Assembly (NCBI RefSeq): GCF_000208865.1
Contig: NC_018396.1
Coordinates: 4,520,514 to 4,584,513, forward strand
Direction: 5' to 3'
DNA from: Neospora caninum Liverpool
Taxonomy: Eukaryota > Apicomplexa > Conoidasida > Eucoccidiorida > Sarcocystidae
DNA length: 64,000 nucleotides
The translations under genes were made by a program, and so were the position numbers. Below, piece by piece: positions 12,316-23,566 of this stretch; within the stretch, counting starts at the first letter, position 1, and the number at the start of each line of letters is the position of its first letter. The notes under the pieces were generated by a model, which was not told the DNA's origin, did not search any database, and saw only the letters and a program-made list of their open reading frames with translations.

Positions 12316-14619
12316 GCGTAGGCGTAAGCCAACGCTAAATGTGTAGGCGTGTGTATTCGTTCCACGAGTATTTCTGCCTCTCTCTTTGGTTTTCACTGTG
12401 TAGAAAAGAAATGTGTGCACAAAAATGTATGCTTGGTGATGGAAATATGTCTGAAGAGGGATCGGTGCGAGTAGATTCATACGTGTCTGTGTATCTCTAG
12501 ATGCACGGGTCCCTGTGGATCGTGTACGTGTCGGTTCTTTTCTGCCTCGTTGGCGTGGGCCTCTGTTTTCTTCCAGAGATGCGAGCGTTGTCAGTTGAAC
12601 ACGAATGAAGAACAAATGCTGATTTGCGACGCTTGCGATCGCGCCTTTCACATGGACTGTATGGACCCGCCCGTCCAGGAGGTAGGTTTTTCGGCTCGTC
12701 TCTCAATGCGAGAAAAGAGAAGAGAAGAACATCTCTTCCCTTTGAGGTTTTCTGCTCCTTAGGTCTTCTGTCCCCTCGAAGCTGGCGATTCACTGGCCTT
12801 CGGAGACTTCCACAGTTTTCTGACTTTCTCTGTCTTTCTGGAAAGAGCAATGGCCTGCCGGTACCGGAGATCAAACCGAGCATGCGCGGTTTCGTGCAAA
12901 TGCTTTCTCACCAAGAGACGCTGGGAAATCGCGAGAGGCAACATGGAAAGCCGTGGAGCGGATGAGGAGACACTCCCTTTTCCGCGGTGCCGTGTGCCGT
13001 AGGTCCCCGACGGAGACTGGTTTTGCCCGGACTGCGGCCACTGCGCCTGCTGCGGTCGCCAGCTTACCCCTGAGAGAATTCTGGTAAAAAACGGGATAAA
13101 GTTTTCCAGTTAAGCTGACTCGTAAAAGCGGCAAACAGTTCCTGGCAACCTCGCGCCAAAGAGCAGTTTTCCTAAAAAGTCTTGCTAGCAAATCCAGAAG
13201 GAAAACATATTTCACGTGCTCTGTCACATACTCCTATACAGCTGTGGACATAGATAGATAGAGGCAGAGCGATATCGAGAAGCACATTCACAGATCTCTC
13301 GAGAGATGTGTGCGTCTATTTATATTTGTTTTTTGTATGTATCCCTTTTATCTGGTTCTTCAAGCGTGCTGAGCTCGCGGTGTTCTTCGTCCAGGCTTGA
13401 GGAGCGCCCGTCATGCATGCGATTTTTTCTCGGCAACCGACAGGGGCCCGTGCCTCCTTAGGTTTTTCCTTTGCATTTTCTGTTTCGGTTTTTATGCGTC
13501 GGCTCCCAATTCTTCTTCTTTGCGTCTTTGATTAGGACTCGAACTCTTGCTTTGGAAGCACGCACCGGCTGTGTTTCGACTGCAAAGAGCGACACTGGCG
13601 TATAAAGAGGAGTCGCCTGCATCGCCTGGGATCTCTCCACGTCGAGGCGTCCGGCAGTGAAGCCGCCAAGAAGTCGGGAGCGAAACTCTGTGAAGTGTGC
13701 ATCAAACCGCTGACTGCCGGCGAAGGGAAAACCCCCAAGACACGCGTCGCCTGCGACATTTGCAAACAAGGCAAGTGGAAGAAGCGCACAAGCAGGAAAG
13801 GACGGAAAGACAACGGAAGAAAAAGAAGGAGAAAAAGAAGGGAGAGGAGAGAAGGGAGAAGACAGACGAAACAGGGGAGCAGAAGAGACGCAAGTTCTGA
13901 GCCTCAGCGAAAAGAAAGGACAAGGAAGTGCTGGTGTTGTCCCGTTCTCGTCCTGTTCTCGCGCCGTCGTGTACGGACAGAAATCAGCGTGCGAGAGCTA
14001 GGACACAGCAGTGCCGGTGGATGTCTCCCCAAATGCTTTCCTAGGCGCCTCTATAGCCTACAATCTATCGCCTCCGCTTCGAAACATGAACGCAAGGTCC
14101 CTGTGTCTCCATTTCTCAGGAACTCTTTGTATACATAAACCATGAAGTAGATTGACATGTCGTTCAGTATGAAGCCGAAAGAGGCATCCTGAAAACATAC
14201 ATATATATAGGAATACAGACCAAATAAAGATGTACGTAGAAAGGGTATATCCATGTAGAGGGAGAGACGGTTATCGAATCGTATAGAGATGCGCACAAGC
14301 ATCTAGGTATATAGATAGCTACATTTGGGTGGCTCCTCGCCGTTTGAGTTTCGCTAGCCGTGGCTGTGTATCTCCTTATTCCTTGTCAGTTAAAAATCTT
14401 CCTTGCCTTGTACATAATGTACTGTTCGGTTATCTTTGTGTTTAACTTTAGTTCAACTCGCATTCTCAATGCATCGCACAGCCTTTTGCCTGCCGTTGTG
14501 TTTTCCCTGCTCTGCTCACAGTCGTTCACGCAGAATGTGCGACGGCTGCCGACGAAGAGACTCCCGAGAAACAGACGTGTTGTAGAATTTGCCATCAGCT
14601 GTCGCTGGACTTTCACTGA
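9717..14619 (+). CDS. PHD-finger protein with DPF/MOZ-like tandem PHD module (7 exons)
   Basis: Exons are 9717-10272, 10881-11421, 11835-11901, 12577-12681, 13003-13083, 13536-13770 and 14522-14619. All phases agree and give 560 residues ending in TGA. The N-terminal third is low-complexity Ser (TCTTC codon runs), followed by a cysteine cluster (CMYC, then CVHC) and a second Ser tract. The core is a C4HC3 pair. PHD1 runs from LWCRQKTC through CFRC, HHASC and HCADC. PHD2 runs from RCERCQ through ICDACDRAFHMDC to WFCPDC. The shared CADCK-RCERC junction is the arrangement of the double PHD finger of DPF and MOZ proteins, which reads acetylated or acylated histone H3. A third PHD-type finger ends the protein (CEVC, CDIC, HAEC, CRIC). 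The expected role is nuclear chromatin reading. No catalytic domain is present. The exon 6 donor is GC rather than GT. Confidence 0.85.
10517..10550. repeat. TA microsatellite
   Basis: A run of about 15 TA units in intron 1 of the PHD-finger gene. Similar runs lie at about 6705-6727, 12281-12312, 15677-15701, 15838-15860 and 50136-50152. Confidence 0.9.
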
Positions 14620-15418
14620 CAAGAGGCGACAGTTCAAGTCACCGCCAAATGGTGTTTTGCAGTTTTCAAATCCGGTGTCTGTACCTCCTAACTGGAGTCC
14701 AGCCGTTTTTTAACGTCGGATTTCCCGGATGTCGCACACGTGCTCGCCCCATGCCTCCTCTTCGTCGCCATCTCTGCCTTCTCTCGCCTGTCTCTCCTTC
14801 TTCCGACCTGTCTGTCGTTATTCGTAGCTTTCGCTCTTTCGCCTTGCCTTTGTTCTTCCCTCCTTCCCCTCTCTCCCTGTTTCGAGTTGGGTTCTTGGCC
14901 CTTTTTGGAGAGGGAAAGTTCATTCTCCGTCGTCTGCCTAGCTGTGCGGTTCTAGAGGTGTGCAGACCGGGCGGCCGATTCGAATCTGCAGTTGCATCGG
15001 CTTCTCAGCGATTTGCACGCGTTGCGACAGTCGCACGGAGAGAACTTTGACGTGGAAAAAAGCCTCTCAAATGTCACTTGAACAACAGTCGTAAACGTAA
15101 GGCCCTCTAGGAAGGCTTTCGATTTTAAAGCGTGAAGCATATATAGATAGATAATGATAGAGTTAGATAGATAGACAATGATAGAGATAGGTAGATAAAG
15201 AGATAGATAGATAAAGAGATATACAGATAGAGTTAGATAGAGATAGACATAGAAGATCGATGTGGAGCACGGCATACGCATTTGTGAATGAGCATTCACG
15301 GATATTTTTGAAACAGCTGGTCGCCAGGACAGGCGTGGCTGTCCTGGCGACCCGTTTGAACAGAAAGGAGCTTGTTGACTGGAAAGACTCGAAAGGATTC
15401 TCGGAAAAGGGACTAGAA
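14620..15418. other. Convergent 3' region with GATA-type repeats
   Basis: This stretch lies between the stop of the PHD gene (plus) and the probable end of the helical-repeat gene (minus), so it should contain two 3' UTRs. An irregular GATA/TAGATA microsatellite fills about 15137-15250, and a short inverted repeat (GTCGCCAGGACAG with CTGTCCTGGCGAC) lies at about 15319-15352. I see no coding exon. Confidence 0.5.
15319..15352. terminator. Perfect inverted repeat in a convergent 3' region
   Basis: GTCGCCAGGACAG is followed eight bases later by its reverse complement CTGTCCTGGCGAC. This makes a 13-bp stem with a short loop between two convergent genes. It could form a hairpin in either 3' UTR; a role in 3'-end formation is only a guess. 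Confidence 0.4.
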
Positions 15419-18400
15419 TTAAACAGGCAGAAAGGCTGAAGCAGAAGAGCTGGCGGAGAGGGTCTGTGGCGAGGGCAGCCTCTCAGGTGGAGGCGGAGGC
15501 AGACCATTTAAATGCGCAGCGAGCAGCTGGTTGAACTGCGTCACTTGCTCAGACGAGAGCAAGTGGCGATACCTTTCGACGTGGAAAAAAAACCCTGAAG
15601 CCAAACGGAACACAAATACCATTCACCGCCACGCAGAGAATGGTAACATACATGCATGCACATATGAGCACGCATACATATATATATATATATATATATA
15701 CAGAGAGAGAGAGGCGTGGCCATGCATCTCTGCCGTGCAACGGCAAAACTCACCATCTACCTATATAGATAGATAAAGCTTCAGTTCATTGTGTTCTTAT
15801 TTTCCTGTCTATGTCGTCATAACGCATTTATGAGAATATATATATATATATATATATATGGATCTGCATGCATGCCGAACGAGATGGCATGTGTATATCT
15901 TTATTTGGGCGTTGTGGAGGCATGCCATATTCGTAGTGCGATTCTTGGATTGGCCACGTGATCACTGCCAGCCGTTCCCTACCAGCTGTCGGTACGAGCA
16001 TCTGAGCTCAGAGTCGAGATCCTCGCATCCGTGCGCGCCTCGCTGAGGGGGATTTTTCCCCGTCCCAGACGCAGCACGGAGCTTCGAGTGAAAAGGCTCA
16101 CCTTCGATGTCTGGGAGAAGCAGAAAATCTGGACAGAGCTCCGAGTCTCCATTCCGCTCGGTGCCTTCCACGGAGGCCTTGGTCCCTCCGCTCGAAAGCG
16201 ACAGGCCGCGCCCCGTCTCGGGGCCCGCGCGCTGAGGCGGCCGCAGGTGTCTGTGCTCCTCAAGAGCTTGCAATATCTCGAGAGCCTCAACTGGCGACAA
16301 GTCGCCGAGGCGGCTGAACAAGAACGGCGCAAGAAACGGGAAGGCGGCGCGACGGTGAGTCCAGCAGGAAGCATGCGTGCGTCACCCACGCGGGCGAGAT
16401 AAAAGGGGGCGGCAGTTCAGCGCACATCGGAGAAAGCCGTGCGTCTGTGTGGAGACGCGGTCGACTGACGCGTACTGGGTAAAGGTGCACGGCGTACCCC
16501 TGCTTGTCCACAATACTTTTTTCGGGTGTATCAGAAAGACATGCTTCGCAGAGAAAACGGTGGAGCGACTTTTCTTCCGCTGGCACAGTCAACGCGTTCG
16601 TCGCTCTTCGTCGCCCACAAACAATCAAGGCACCCCCCCTGCGGACAGGCACACTCTGCACCAGAGCGACGACTCGTCACGTCGTCCGACACGTTTCTCT
16701 TCGAAACGGAGAGGATCTCCGCAGTACGACCACGAGCTACGATGACGCCGCATGCACACGTGGCCAAGCGTTCTCTTTCCTCCGTCGGAGGGCGCTGTGG
16801 GTTGCTACTTGTCTCCGTAGGCTCGAAGGCACGAGGCGCGAAGCGGTACAAACCAGACTCACTCCGACAGGCGCTGAAGCAGCTGCACAACCACGGCGAC
16901 GACTTCGCTATCGATGCGCCGAACGTCTTCGAGAGAGGCTTCTTCCAAGCCGTTTTGGATCCCGAGGGCTCGCGTCGGCATCTGCAGCGGACCGTGGCCA
17001 GCACGGACGGCTGCAGTGTCTGTGCTTGCCGCTGGAGATGTGGAGCCTTCACCGTTCGCCTCAGGAAACGGGCGCGGAGGTGACGGAAGCTCTCGCGACC
17101 GCGGGCGAGACTTCACAGCTTCGTTCGGACTCCAGGCAGGAGGTCCCGGTTCCTCCTCGGCTCTGCTGCCTCCGTCGACTTCGCCGTCTCCCTCGCCTTC
17201 GCTGTCTCTTGGGCGGCGCCGAGGCTGCTCATGATATAGGCCATACCGCTCCACGTTCTCAGCGTTCCGGTCAGGGGTAGGTGCTTCGGTTGCTGCAGCG
17301 TGAGAGGAGGTGGAAGACAGCAGCATCTGCCGAGTCGCCAAGACCGCGTAGATCGCTCTGTACAGACACACGATTGGCGGGCGGCATTCCGGAGAGGAAA
17401 AACAAAAAACTCCGTAGGGGTAAGAGCGGCGCGTGTGCGCGTCGTCAGGCCGATCCCACGACGCCTCTCGCCTCACACCAAAATTGGAAACGCGGCAAAA
17501 CAGGCGAAAGCAAGGATTCCTGAGCACAACGGATCTCCCTGGTTCTCCACTGGACGTTCTATCCCGCGGATGTAGCTGTCAGCTGAAACCCAGAGCAAGA
17601 CAGTGCGCTTCTACAGGTGAGAGGCGATCCCACGTGCGCTGCCAGCGTGTCTCGAGCCTTGCGGGATTTTTTTTGCAGCTGCAGTTTTCACGTCAGCTAC
17701 GATCTCATGCACGGGTGACCGCAGGTCGCGGTTTGATGAGAAAACGTGCAGTTGAGCGCCTCAGCCGGCGAAGTAGACGATTCCAACGAGGTTTCTTTCA
17801 CTCCGGTGAGACACAAACACATCGCGGTTTGCTATTCTCCCTGCAAGGTTTTTCCGGTGATCCTTACCGCTGGACAGCCCGTGCACTGAGCGCCACTGGT
17901 CTGCTGCCGTGTCGGTTTCTGCCGGATATTTCTGCCCCGAGTCTTCGAACAGCTGCCACAAGAAACGTCTTCGAAGGGGGGACGCTCTGAGACAAAGACG
18001 GAGCAGAAGCGGAAAGGCCAACATCACGGAACACAAAAGGAGACGGAAGCGAAAGGCAAGGCAGGATCGGCAGAGTCCCCCAGATGGCTGCGTCGGACAG
18101 GGTACAGACTTGTCGGCCGCGTCACGCCACACCGGGTTCCGAGGCCGAGGTTCCGCAACAAGCGAATCCGGAGTGGGTCTCGCAAGAGAAGGGAGACGCC
18201 CGCTCATGCGCCCTGTCGCGCGCTGCATGCACAGATCTCGCCACAAGAAATCGGGTCGACGCCCCTCACTCCGGCGATGCTTTGGAAACCCAGAAAAAGC
18301 CGGGACGGAGGCCTAGTCTGTGCACATACCAAGGCTCGAGCTGCGCGGAGAACGCCGACGACAAGAGCCACAAGATCACGAGGAAGGGCGAGCGAAGCCT

Positions 18401-21140
18401 GGCTGACCTAAAAGAAACCCGAGAGCATGGACAGCATGCAGAAAGCGGGAAAAGCTTCGGAGGAGTTGTACATGGAGAGCAGGAACGGGCGGGAAAACCG
18501 CGAGACCACGCGTTGTGCCCGTCCAGACAGAGTTGAGGGCATTCCCCCCAGTCCGTGCAAGAGTCGTCGCACGGCGGAGGAGGCTCAGACTCGCTAGGCA
18601 GGGATCAAGGGAGCGTGATCGAAACTCGCAGCACCGCTGGAATGGATATCCAAGCGGTCGACTCACATGCGAAAAGACCACTCACCTGCGCGGTCGCTAG
18701 GAGCGTGAAGAGCCGCAGTTCTTTTCCTGAAAAGAAGGACGGGGACGCGCCCGCACTGTTGGGCCAGTCCACAAGCGATGCGCTGCCTTGCGCCGGGAGG
18801 GCCAGCAGCCTGTTGCATGCTCCAAGGAGAACCGCGAGATCACTGAGCATCAAGAAGGCGGCAGACTTCTCCAGTTCCTTCATCACCTGAGTGAGAAGCG
18901 TCTCATGGCGATACCGATGCCTGCATTTACAAAAAACAGACGCGCGACGAGCCTCCTCGCTGTGTGAGCCTTGGCACTCAGAACTTGAGGTTTATCTCCC
19001 TCAGAAGGTGCGGCTCTCGCCCCCATGGGCAGCGTTGGTGTTGAAACCCAAACAGGCCTTGCTGAGCACGCTGAGACGGGCGGAGGAGGCACAGCGTTAC
19101 TGGGATGTCGTTGAAGTCTCAGCGGGGAACCCCCCGCAGCGGGTTAGAACCTAGACTCGCTCCAGACCTCAGCTTCACGACAATGCCGCGCGACTTCAGC
19201 CTCTGATCGACCCCCATCTGGTTTCTAAGACGTTTGTTGGACAGGCATCAGGAAGCTTTGAAAAGGCGACCTGTAGGGGCTTTCACTGGAGGGATGCAGC
19301 GAAGAGAGACACTCGAATGGCGAGTGACCCGCAAGCCTAGAACAGCCATTGACCATGAGAGGTTCGTGCATGCACAGAATGTTCTTTTTGGCTGACGCGA
19401 GATCAGTGGAGCTGCCTATGGTTTCGACTGGTTTGCTGTGGCCAGGGAATCCCGCGCCCACTCGTGTGACAAGTTGCCTTCTTCGAGTGTGTTTGCTTAC
19501 AATCCAAGGACGTGAACAAAGAGCACGAGGTCGTTCGCTGTCCACACGCACCAGAAGTATTCTGGAGGCGCGGCGCACGCCTCTTGCTCCAGCAACTGTG
19601 TGGCTATCTGCATGCGCATACAGAAAGAGATGCCCCCGAAAAACGGCATGGGGAAGAGTGCACATCTCCGTCACGTGACGCTCGACGACGCACCCAGAGG
19701 CAAGCATTTCCTGTTTTTTTTTTGTTTTCCAACACAGCGGGGGCCTAAAGGACATACACGAAGCAGATGCGCCTGGCGAAACGAACGCGAGACGCTGCAT
19801 CTAGCCACTCCCACTGGCACGCAATCTCGAATAGGCGTGACTTGCAAGTACCCTTCGTCTAGTCACGAGTTCAAGACCGACGATACGTTGCACGAGCCGC
19901 CATAGAAGACCGCTATCCGGCACGAGAGAGACGCAGGGCGAAGCAGAAAATCTTCTCGGTTGAAACGATAAAGTCTCCAACTGGGGACCGCGTGCTTTCG
20001 GCAAACCTCCGGAAGGCGACCTACGTGGTCCAGCAGAGTCTGGGGCTTGTAGCCAGCGCGGTGAAGCAGAAAGAGAAGCTGGACAATGCCCGAAGGACTG
20101 CACGCCCACGCGCAAACGGAGAGCAAACCAAGTGTCGGCGCGGAGGGAGGTGCACGCATGCAGACGCGAGAAAAATCGGAAGCCACGGGACGCGTCTGGG
20201 CTGCCGCCTCCGTCCATTGCTGGACGGTGGAGGGCGGCTGTCGACAACTCGACAGGGTGAAGAGCCGCTCGCTCGCGGTGTGGTGCTTTGAGTCAGAGTG
20301 TTCAGAAAGCAAACGGGAGAAGCCGATACGCGGGAGGAAAACACGGCAGGCAACGGCCGAATTCGGGTGAAGAGACTGCTGATCGGTGTCGCCGCACTCC
20401 AGCTAGAGGAAACCCGCAGCTGTCCCTTTCCGGCGCACGCGCTCGCCTAAAGATGTGTGCAGCGAAGATTTTCTGAGGTTGTCGGACTCTGCAAGCTGTT
20501 CGATGTCTCTCGAAGCCACCACGAAGCTCTGCCTACAGTGGGAAGAGGAAGACTCTCCGTGTGGCGTCTAACCAGATCACTGTGTATGAACAGTCGACCG
20601 CGGTGCCCAAGTTTGCCCGCCGGCTTACCTGAGACTTGGAAGAAGCACGGATGCGCGAGACACCAGCCGCTCCCACAGGACGCCTCTGCTAAGCTGCGCA
20701 GATGGAACGGCGAAACAATTTCTCGCGTGCTCTTGGTAGTTGTCTTGAGCCGCGTCAGACTTTTGCGCAGTCCGCGTTCCGGGGTTACCGCCTTCTGAGA
20801 ATCCAGATCCAAGACGCTGCGCTTCCTTGTTGTCAGGCGCGCGCGTTCGCAGGTGTAATTCCCAAGTGGCATCGACAGTCACCTCCTCAGGCTGCGCTTC
20901 GGCGCCCGAGGAAATCGGATACGGTCTGGGAAATCTAGCGCACGAAGGGGCGGCACAGGAGAGCTCAGAACGCAGGTGACGCGAAGAAGGCTGGGCAACA
21001 TCGAAAGCTCTCAGGGGATATAGAGTAGACGCGACGGTGGTAGCATTAAGGAGATCTGCTGGACCCATAGCAGAGGTGTGCATCAAAGTGAAAAAAGGAT
21101 TGTGGGTGAGGCGACACGGAATCCGCAGTTTTCGCGTCAT
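15419..21140 (-). CDS. Putative organellar helical-repeat protein, multi-exon, partly resolved
   Basis: Firm exons on the minus strand are 21140-20629, 18886-18686, 18407-18330, 17986-17868, 17357-16863 and 16313-15983. From 18886 to 15983 every donor and acceptor agrees in phase. Another exon lies within about 20312-19880, in the frame encoding SPSGIVQLLFLLHRAGYKP. A last exon probably covers about 15600-15419 (RHLLSSEQVTQFNQLLAAHL, then a Pro/Ser tail). The joins 20629 to 18886 and 15983 to the last exon are not solved. The N-terminus after the proposed ATG is Arg-rich and non-acidic (MTRKLRIPCRLTHN), as in a mitochondrial presequence. Repeated Leu-rich amphipathic helices (LPRDLVALVVGVLRAARAL, LSPVEALEILQALEEHRHL) resemble apicomplexan heptatricopeptide/RAP-type RNA-binding proteins of the mitochondrion. 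No RAP domain is visible, so the family call is tentative. Confidence 0.55.
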
Positions 21141-22798
21141 CGTGCTCGACCCGAAGACGAACGTCGGCGGGTCCCACAGAGCGAATGCGATCCGCACGAA
21201 ATTCACTAAAGTTGCACTCTGTGGAGGCTGTGAGCTTTTATGAAGGACGAACGGGCCGCGTCGGCCACTCTGTTACTGCGAACGGGTATTTTGCGCGACG
21301 ACGCATGCCCGCGCGCGGGAAAGGATTCACGCATGGAGAAACACGATTTCCCGTGCAAGCAGCAAAAGTACAGGGGGGAAAGCGGGGTGTTGGGGTATAC
21401 CCTCAAGCTAAGCAGGGACACCGGTGCTCGCCAGGAAATCTGTAGGCCGATGTTGTGTTGAAGGACTTCCGCGGTACGACACTCAGTACGGCACTCACGC
21501 CGTCCACAAATCCTCAGAAGCCACAAAGTATGTGATCTACGGAACGCCGTTCTTCCCCGACAGAGATCGGGTCACACAGCTAGAAGACGCAAACACATTC
21601 CGCAGTTGGTGACGGTGAAACTTCCAACAATAAGCGCGGGTGAGTCCTCAACGTCTTGACCTCTGAAGTGTGCCGCGCCTCCGGATCGAGACATTTTCCG
21701 TTGTCACGCGCAAGGCACGCTGAAAAACACCCTTATAAGTCTATAAGCAAAAGAGAGCACAGAAGCAACGAACGCAGTGACCAAAAGGCAAAAAGCGTCT
21801 CCTGGTCAGACAGTTCCATTCTGGCGGGACGGGGTCACATTTGTTGCCTTGGGCCACCGGCCCCCAGCCCTACACGTCGTTCGCGTCACTTCAGACCCGA
21901 CTAAAAAAATTTCGTTTCTGACGGTCCCTTCTGACTCTTTGGTCTCTCAAATACATCCGAGTACATGTACACTAAGTATTGGAAACCGACGCGCTCCGCT
22001 GTGGACTGTGCATTCGCCCTTTCATTCCGTCCAGAAGACGTGATGTTCCGTGAAACCGACTGTCGTGCATGCGCTAATTGCATGCATGAAACATCCTGAA
22101 GCCATGGCAAGCGATCGAGTGTGGAAAAATGTTTTTTCAGAAAGTACCGTTTCGCATTTTCCGTGGGTCAGGTGCCGGCGTTGTCCTAGGAATTCGAGAG
22201 GCAAACTCGCCCACGTACAGCGAGTCAGCAATCGCTGAACCGTTGGACGACATCGTTGTGTAGATAGCCACAAAGGATCTAATTGTAGCGCGTGTTTCTC
22301 CTCCGCTACCGTCAGCATGTTTCCTTAGGACTTGCATGCTGGCTGTAAAGATGCTACGTGCCCCTTGGAAAGAACTAGAAAGCTCAACGACGGTGCTGAG
22401 AAGTTATACTTCAACACAACAGACACACACACCGTGAAAGGAGCGAGCACCCGAGTCTGCGCACAGTGGCTGAAGAAGGCCTGAACGATATCCGGAAACG
22501 TTACAACTTCCAACGCTAACGTGAAACTTATTCGGCCCCAAAGTTGGGTCCGGTACTGCTATTGCTTCATAACTCCCCCCTCCCGTCTGGTGGTGGAACC
22601 AAACGGAACTATATGGTTGGTCTCGGCAGCAAGCATGTTGTGGGTTGTTGGCGTCCTGTGCTACGGGAAGCGTCATTGTGACTTTGAAATTTGCATGGGA
22701 AAGTCAGAGAAAGGGTCATGTTGAAGAGAAGAACACTAGCGCACAGGGAATAGACTGCCGAACTCAGCAACCGGAGATTGATCTTTTTGACACGATTT
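21141..22798. other. Interval without a supported gene
   Basis: This lies upstream of the helical-repeat gene and downstream of the 28-residue-repeat ORF. It should hold the promoter of the former and the 3' end of the latter. Open frames are short and overlap on both strands, without splice signals in phase. Nothing else is seen. Confidence 0.4.
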
Positions 22799-23566
22799 TC
22801 ACCCTGTTCCACGGGTTCGTTCATGAAACGCGAAAGCGTATGGAAGCAATAGTTCCACGTAGTTCACGACAGCCATTCGTACTATTCCCATTGCGGCTTC
22901 AGCATTTTTTCTCTCGTGGAAGGTCTCCCTAAACAAATTGATCCAGATGTGACTGTTTGGGAGTCGTTTCAGGCCTTGGATCGCCTGCACTTCCTCTGGA
23001 GAAGGGACAGCGTGTCTCATGGTAGTAGGAAGGGGGGGAGGTGATATGTTCTCCATATGCGGCTGAATCGGATGTGATGCACCACCACCACGGCCGTAAG
23101 TGTTGTTTTTCATCCTGATGTTTGGGATTAGCGGTGGCATGATTCCCATCCGCCCGGTAGGCGCCGGTACCCGTTCGTAGCAAGTGGTGTCCTCTCTCAA
23201 GTCGTCGGGAATGAGTGGTAGCCTGCCTTCCATACGCGTCTGAACCGCCGATACTTGTTCGTGAAAGGTGACTTTCTCCCTCAAGCAATTCGAAATTAGC
23301 GGTGGCCTGCTTCCCATACGCGTCTGAATTGTTGGTGCTTGTTCGTGAGAAGTGACGTTTTGTCTCAAGATCTTCGGTAAGAGAGGTGGCCTTCTTTCCG
23401 TCCATGCCTGGTTCACATGAACACCTTTTTGATGGACGGCCTCGTTTCTCATGTTGTTTCTGATGAGCGGTGGCCTCCTGTCTATCTTTTGTAGAGCCAA
23501 CATCGGAATAAACTCGGGGGCGGAAGGGTTCAATTTTTTGGAGCATTTCTGCTTTGATCTACCCAT
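22799..23566 (-). CDS. Hypothetical protein made of six 28-residue repeats
   Basis: A minus-strand frame opens at an ATG at 23566 and closes at 22799, giving 255 residues. After a basic N-terminus of about 29 residues come six tandem units of about 28-32 residues. Their common core is RPPLI-x-N-x-LR, then V-T-x-HEQ, then QTRM. The first four units are closest, and units five and six have drifted (MPPLIPNIRM, SPPPLPTTMR). A non-repeated tail of about 54 residues contains WINLFRETFHERKNAEAAMG and a hydrophobic stretch. Because the DNA itself repeats every 84 bases, a second minus-strand frame (23546-22929) is also open and repetitive. I prefer the ATG frame because its motif is better kept between units. 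It has no signal peptide and no recognised domain. It may be one exon of a larger gene. Confidence 0.4.
   Translation of the reverse strand: MGRSKQKCSKKLNPSAPEFIPMLALQKIDRRPPLIRNNMRNEAVHQKGVHVNQAWTERRPPLLPKILRQNVTSHEQAPTIQTRMGSRPPLISNCLREKVTFHEQVSAVQTRMEGRLPLIPDDLREDTTCYERVPAPTGRMGIMPPLIPNIRMKNNTYGRGGGASHPIQPHMENISPPPLPTTMRHAVPSPEEVQAIQGLKRLPNSHIWINLFRETFHERKNAEAAMGIVRMAVVNYVELLLPYAFAFHERTRGTG
22985..23490 (-). repeat. Tandem 84-bp repeat array (6 degenerate units)
   Basis: The DNA unit contains ATT-AGC-GGTGGC-type blocks in plus-strand orientation (TTAGCGGTGGCCTGCTTCC and close variants near 23290, 23130 and 23465). It encodes the RPPLI motif on the minus strand. Spacing is about 84 bases for the first units and slightly longer for the last. 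Confidence 0.7.

Noticed and set aside
16031..16402. Plus-strand open frame with a strong GTGAGT donor and helical look (SLQYLESLNWRQVAEAAEQE)
   Set aside because: It lies opposite an exon of the minus-strand helical-repeat gene whose acceptor and donor both agree in phase with neighbouring exons. The plus frame has no acceptor or partner exon in phase.
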